A stretch of 6,241 bases of DNA from Prevotella sp. UBA2755. Its GTDB lineage: Bacteria; Bacteroidota; Bacteroidia; Bacteroidales; Bacteroidaceae. The stretch is from the NCBI GenBank assembly GCA_002353225.1, contig DEJF01000002.1, forward strand, positions 23,257-29,497, in the 5' to 3' direction. Shown one piece after another: positions 5,242 through 6,241 of the stretch. The position numbers and the translations under genes were made by a program. The notes beneath the pieces were generated by a model, which saw nothing but the letters and a program-made list of their open reading frames with translations, was not told the DNA's origin and ran no database searches. The first letter of the stretch is position 1. Each line of letters begins with the position of its first letter.

Positions 5242-5658
5242 ATGGCAAAGATTGAAAAATTATGGTTTGACGCCAATCGCATTTATTTGTTGACAGATTC
5301 CGGCGAGACTTTAAGTCGTCCGCTGGAAGCATTCCCTGTATTGAAAGAAGCTTCCGAATCAGAGCGACTTGATTTCAAAATTGGACGATTTGGTGATGAC
5401 ATACGTTGGGAGAAGTTGGATGAAGACGTACATTTATCTAGTTTTTATGATGTCGTTGAACCTAATCCTGACAATGAGGTCGCAAGAATTTTTGGCCGAT
5501 TCCCTCAGATTAATGTATCAGAAATGGCCAAGTATATCGGTATTAACAAAAGTCTACTGGCCAAATATATTTATGGTATCAAAAAACCCAGTAGTAAACG
5601 AATGCAGGAAATCAAGCAAGCATTTCATCTGATGGGGCAGGAATTGATTGCCATTTGA
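5242..5658 (+). CDS. DUF2442 protein with C-terminal HTH (putative antitoxin/repressor)
   Basis: A 138-residue protein. Residues 1-75 fit DUF2442 (PF10387): IEKLWFDANRIYLLTDSGET, LSRPLEAFPVLKEASESERL and DDIRWEKLDEDVHLSSFYD. Residues about 90-138 form a compact helix-turn-helix, NVSEMAKYIGINKSLLAKYI, then YGIKKPSSKRMQEIKQAFHL and GQELIAI, of the kind seen in Xre-like and DUF2442-linked regulators. It follows the DUF4160 gene by two bases and uses ATG 5242. The DNA-binding domain, small partner gene and palindrome in the operon promoter (4951-4968) together point to an antitoxin that binds its partner through the N-terminal domain and represses its own promoter. This fits the family, but partner binding and repression are inferred. 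A terminator hairpin starts 13 bases after the stop. Confidence 0.85.
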   Translation: MAKIEKLWFDANRIYLLTDSGETLSRPLEAFPVLKEASESERLDFKIGRFGDDIRWEKLDEDVHLSSFYDVVEPNPDNEVARIFGRFPQINVSEMAKYIGINKSLLAKYIYGIKKPSSKRMQEIKQAFHLMGQELIAI

Positions 5659-5670
5659 TACTCTAAAAAC

Positions 5671-5711
5671 ACCAGCGAGACAAATAAATAAAAATTGTTT
5701 ATCTCGCTGGT
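5671..5711. terminator. Bidirectional terminator shared by converging operons
   Basis: ACCAGCGAGA (5671-5680) pairs perfectly with TCTCGCTGGT (5702-5711); further A/T pairs extend the stem past one mismatch. On the + strand ATTAAATGTTTT follows, and on the minus strand GTTTTTAG follows directly, a better U tract. It ends the DUF4160/DUF2442 operon and the leftward small-ORF unit at 5741-5901. Confidence 0.88.
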
Positions 5712-5740
5712 ATTAAATGTTTTAGACTAAATAAAGCCTA

Positions 5741-5809
5741 CTAATACTCATCTTCGTTGAAAACTTGGTTTCCGACGATTCTATACTGATTTTCAATCAC
5801 TTGCATCAT
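5741..5809 (-). CDS. Small ORF, 22 aa, second in a tiny tandem unit
   Basis: ATG at 5809 (a second ATG follows directly at 5806) encodes MMQVIENQYRIVGNQVFNED plus EY and a TAG at 5743-5741. It starts two bases after the stop of the 29-codon ORF, the spacing expected for translational coupling, and ends 29 bases before a terminator hairpin with a U tract on this strand. It is acidic and polar with no membrane segment or signal. I do not recognise it. The promoter, tandem spacing and terminator argue that the transcript is real; whether the peptide is made, or the transcript is a small RNA, cannot be told from sequence. Confidence 0.45.
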   Translation of the reverse strand: MMQVIENQYRIVGNQVFNEDEY

Positions 5810-5811
5810 TC

Positions 5812-5901
5812 TTAACTATTTTTAGCCAAATTAACCGCACGGTCTAAGGAGGTCAGAGGCGATTCATTGGCGGGTTCGACAAACTTATTATCTATTCTCA
5901 T
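5812..5901 (-). CDS. Small ORF, 29 aa, first in a tiny tandem unit
   Basis: ATG at 5901 encodes MRIDNKFVEPANESPLTSLD then RAVNLAKNS and a TAA at 5814-5812. It lies about 11 bases after the predicted start of a consensus Bacteroidetes promoter (5919-5948) and is preceded by AAGAAGCAA, an A-rich context typical of initiation in this phylum. The peptide is soluble-looking, with a possible short helix (SPLTSLDRAVNLAKN). No known family is recognised. It forms a compact unit with the 22-codon ORF behind it and a terminator. Alternatives are a remnant of a larger gene or an RNA-only gene. Confidence 0.45.
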   Translation of the reverse strand: MRIDNKFVEPANESPLTSLDRAVNLAKNS

Positions 5902-5918
5902 TTGCTTCTTTGCGCTGG

Positions 5919-5948
5919 CAAAGATACGATAATTTCGGCAAAAAACAA
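5919..5948 (-). promoter_or_regulatory. Promoter of the tiny tandem ORF unit
   Basis: On the minus strand TTG (5948-5946, within GTTG), then 19 bases and TATCTTTG (5926-5919). This is a good Bacteroidetes promoter, pointing left. It diverges from the promoter of structured RNA copy 2 about 95 bases away. Confidence 0.68.
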
Positions 5949-6042
5949 CAATTTTCGTCCACAAATTTGCTTTTTATATATTATTAAATAGGTAAAACAG
6001 CAAAAAAACTAAATTTCTGTGCATTTATTCATAGAAAATTCG

Positions 6043-6050
6043 TACCTTTG
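6043..6050 (+). promoter_or_regulatory. -7 box for structured RNA copy 2
   Basis: TACCTTTG fits TAnnTTTG and is followed after seven bases by the 5' hairpin of the structured RNA, the same arrangement as in copy 1. The -33 element is weak (TGTG region near 6018-6021), as in copy 1. Confidence 0.6.
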
Positions 6051-6057
6051 CCATCGT

Positions 6058-6221
6058 GATTCGTATGAGTCACGAATCTTTATTGCTCAATTATCCTGCC
6101 GAACTTGCACCTCGAAAGGGATTTAACGAGCAAAACCAAGTACACATTGGAGCTGCGCTTTATGCGCAGACTTCATTCCATAGTGTATTTGGGGCTGTGC
6201 AAGGCCTGGCAGGATATATGG
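6058..6221 (+). ncRNA. Structured RNA, copy 2 (downstream gene outside the window)
   Basis: This is homologous to 3629-3787 on the other strand. It has a 5' hairpin, GATTCGT/ACGAATC (6058-6078). P1 is TATCCTGCC (6092-6100) with GGCAGGATA (6208-6216). P2 is CTCG/CGAG (6111-6114 and 6127-6130). P3 is AAGTACAC (6138-6145) with GTGTATTT (6183-6190), then TGGA/TCCA and CTGCGC/GCGCAG (6153-6158 and 6164-6169). P4 is GGC/GCC (6193-6195 and 6204-6206). Blocks identical to copy 1 include GCTCAATTATC, TGCACCTCGAA, CACATTGGAG, AGACTTC, TCCATAGTG and GGCTGTGCA. No terminator is seen before the window ends at 6241, so it could be a leader of the next gene or a longer small RNA. Confidence 0.72.
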
Positions 6222-6241
6222 ACTGTTCCTGCACACTTTTC

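Noticed and set aside
5369..5632. Second open frame of 87 codons within the DUF2442-HTH gene
   Set aside because: It overlaps a well-supported family member in another frame and lacks any own start signal or recognisable features.
1..6241. tRNA, rRNA, CRISPR array or intact transposase
   Set aside because: No cloverleaf, rRNA segment, regularly spaced repeat array or transposase reading frame was found on either strand.

Overview
The window looks like Bacteroidetes DNA, most likely Prevotella or a close relative in the order Bacteroidales. The evidence is repeated use of the phylum's promoter form (TTTG or TTG, 19-20 bases, then TAnnTTTG), A-rich translation starts without clear Shine-Dalgarno sites, a BspA-like leucine-rich-repeat protein with a Bacteroidetes C-terminal sorting-like tail, and MKK/MKR secretion signals. 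This assignment is an inference; no marker gene is present.

Layout. (1) 1-1625, + strand: the 3' end of an unidentified gene, then two unidentified secreted-protein genes (307-942 and 974-1585), closely spaced and ending at a strong UUCG-loop terminator. (2) 1657-1895: no gene, but a cluster of REP-like repeats related to GGGGACGGTTCTGAATGATC around an orphan leftward promoter. (3) 1970-3800, - strand: a 524-residue BspA-like surface or secreted protein with a leader of about 240 bases that contains a complex structured RNA. (4) 3908-4131: a perfect-looking leftward promoter almost touching a truncated lipoprotein ORF, backed by two more copies of the REP-like repeat. (5) 4223-4902, - strand: broken remnants of mobile-element genes (mobilization-like protein, AlbA_2/ATPase-like C-terminus, glycine-rich tail). 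The bases at 4132-4222 hold nothing I recognise. (6) 4945-5711, + strand: a complete two-gene DUF4160/DUF2442-HTH toxin-antitoxin-like operon with a palindromic operator lying exactly between its promoter boxes. (7) 5741-5948, - strand: two tiny tandem ORFs (29 and 22 codons) with their own promoter, sharing the terminator hairpin of the previous operon. (8) 6043-6241, + strand: a promoter and a second, diverged copy of the structured RNA found upstream of the BspA-like gene; whatever it controls lies beyond the window.

The most interesting observation is the pair of homologous structured RNAs, about 160 bases each, one per strand and about 2.3 kb apart. They share identical blocks in loops and junctions, while several stems change sequence but keep pairing. 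Each starts just downstream of a TAnnTTTG box. One is the leader of the BspA-like gene, which suggests a cis-regulatory RNA or a family of leader/small RNAs for surface proteins. The rest of the window is a typical accessory region: repeats, decayed mobile genes, a toxin-antitoxin-like pair and small orphan transcription units.
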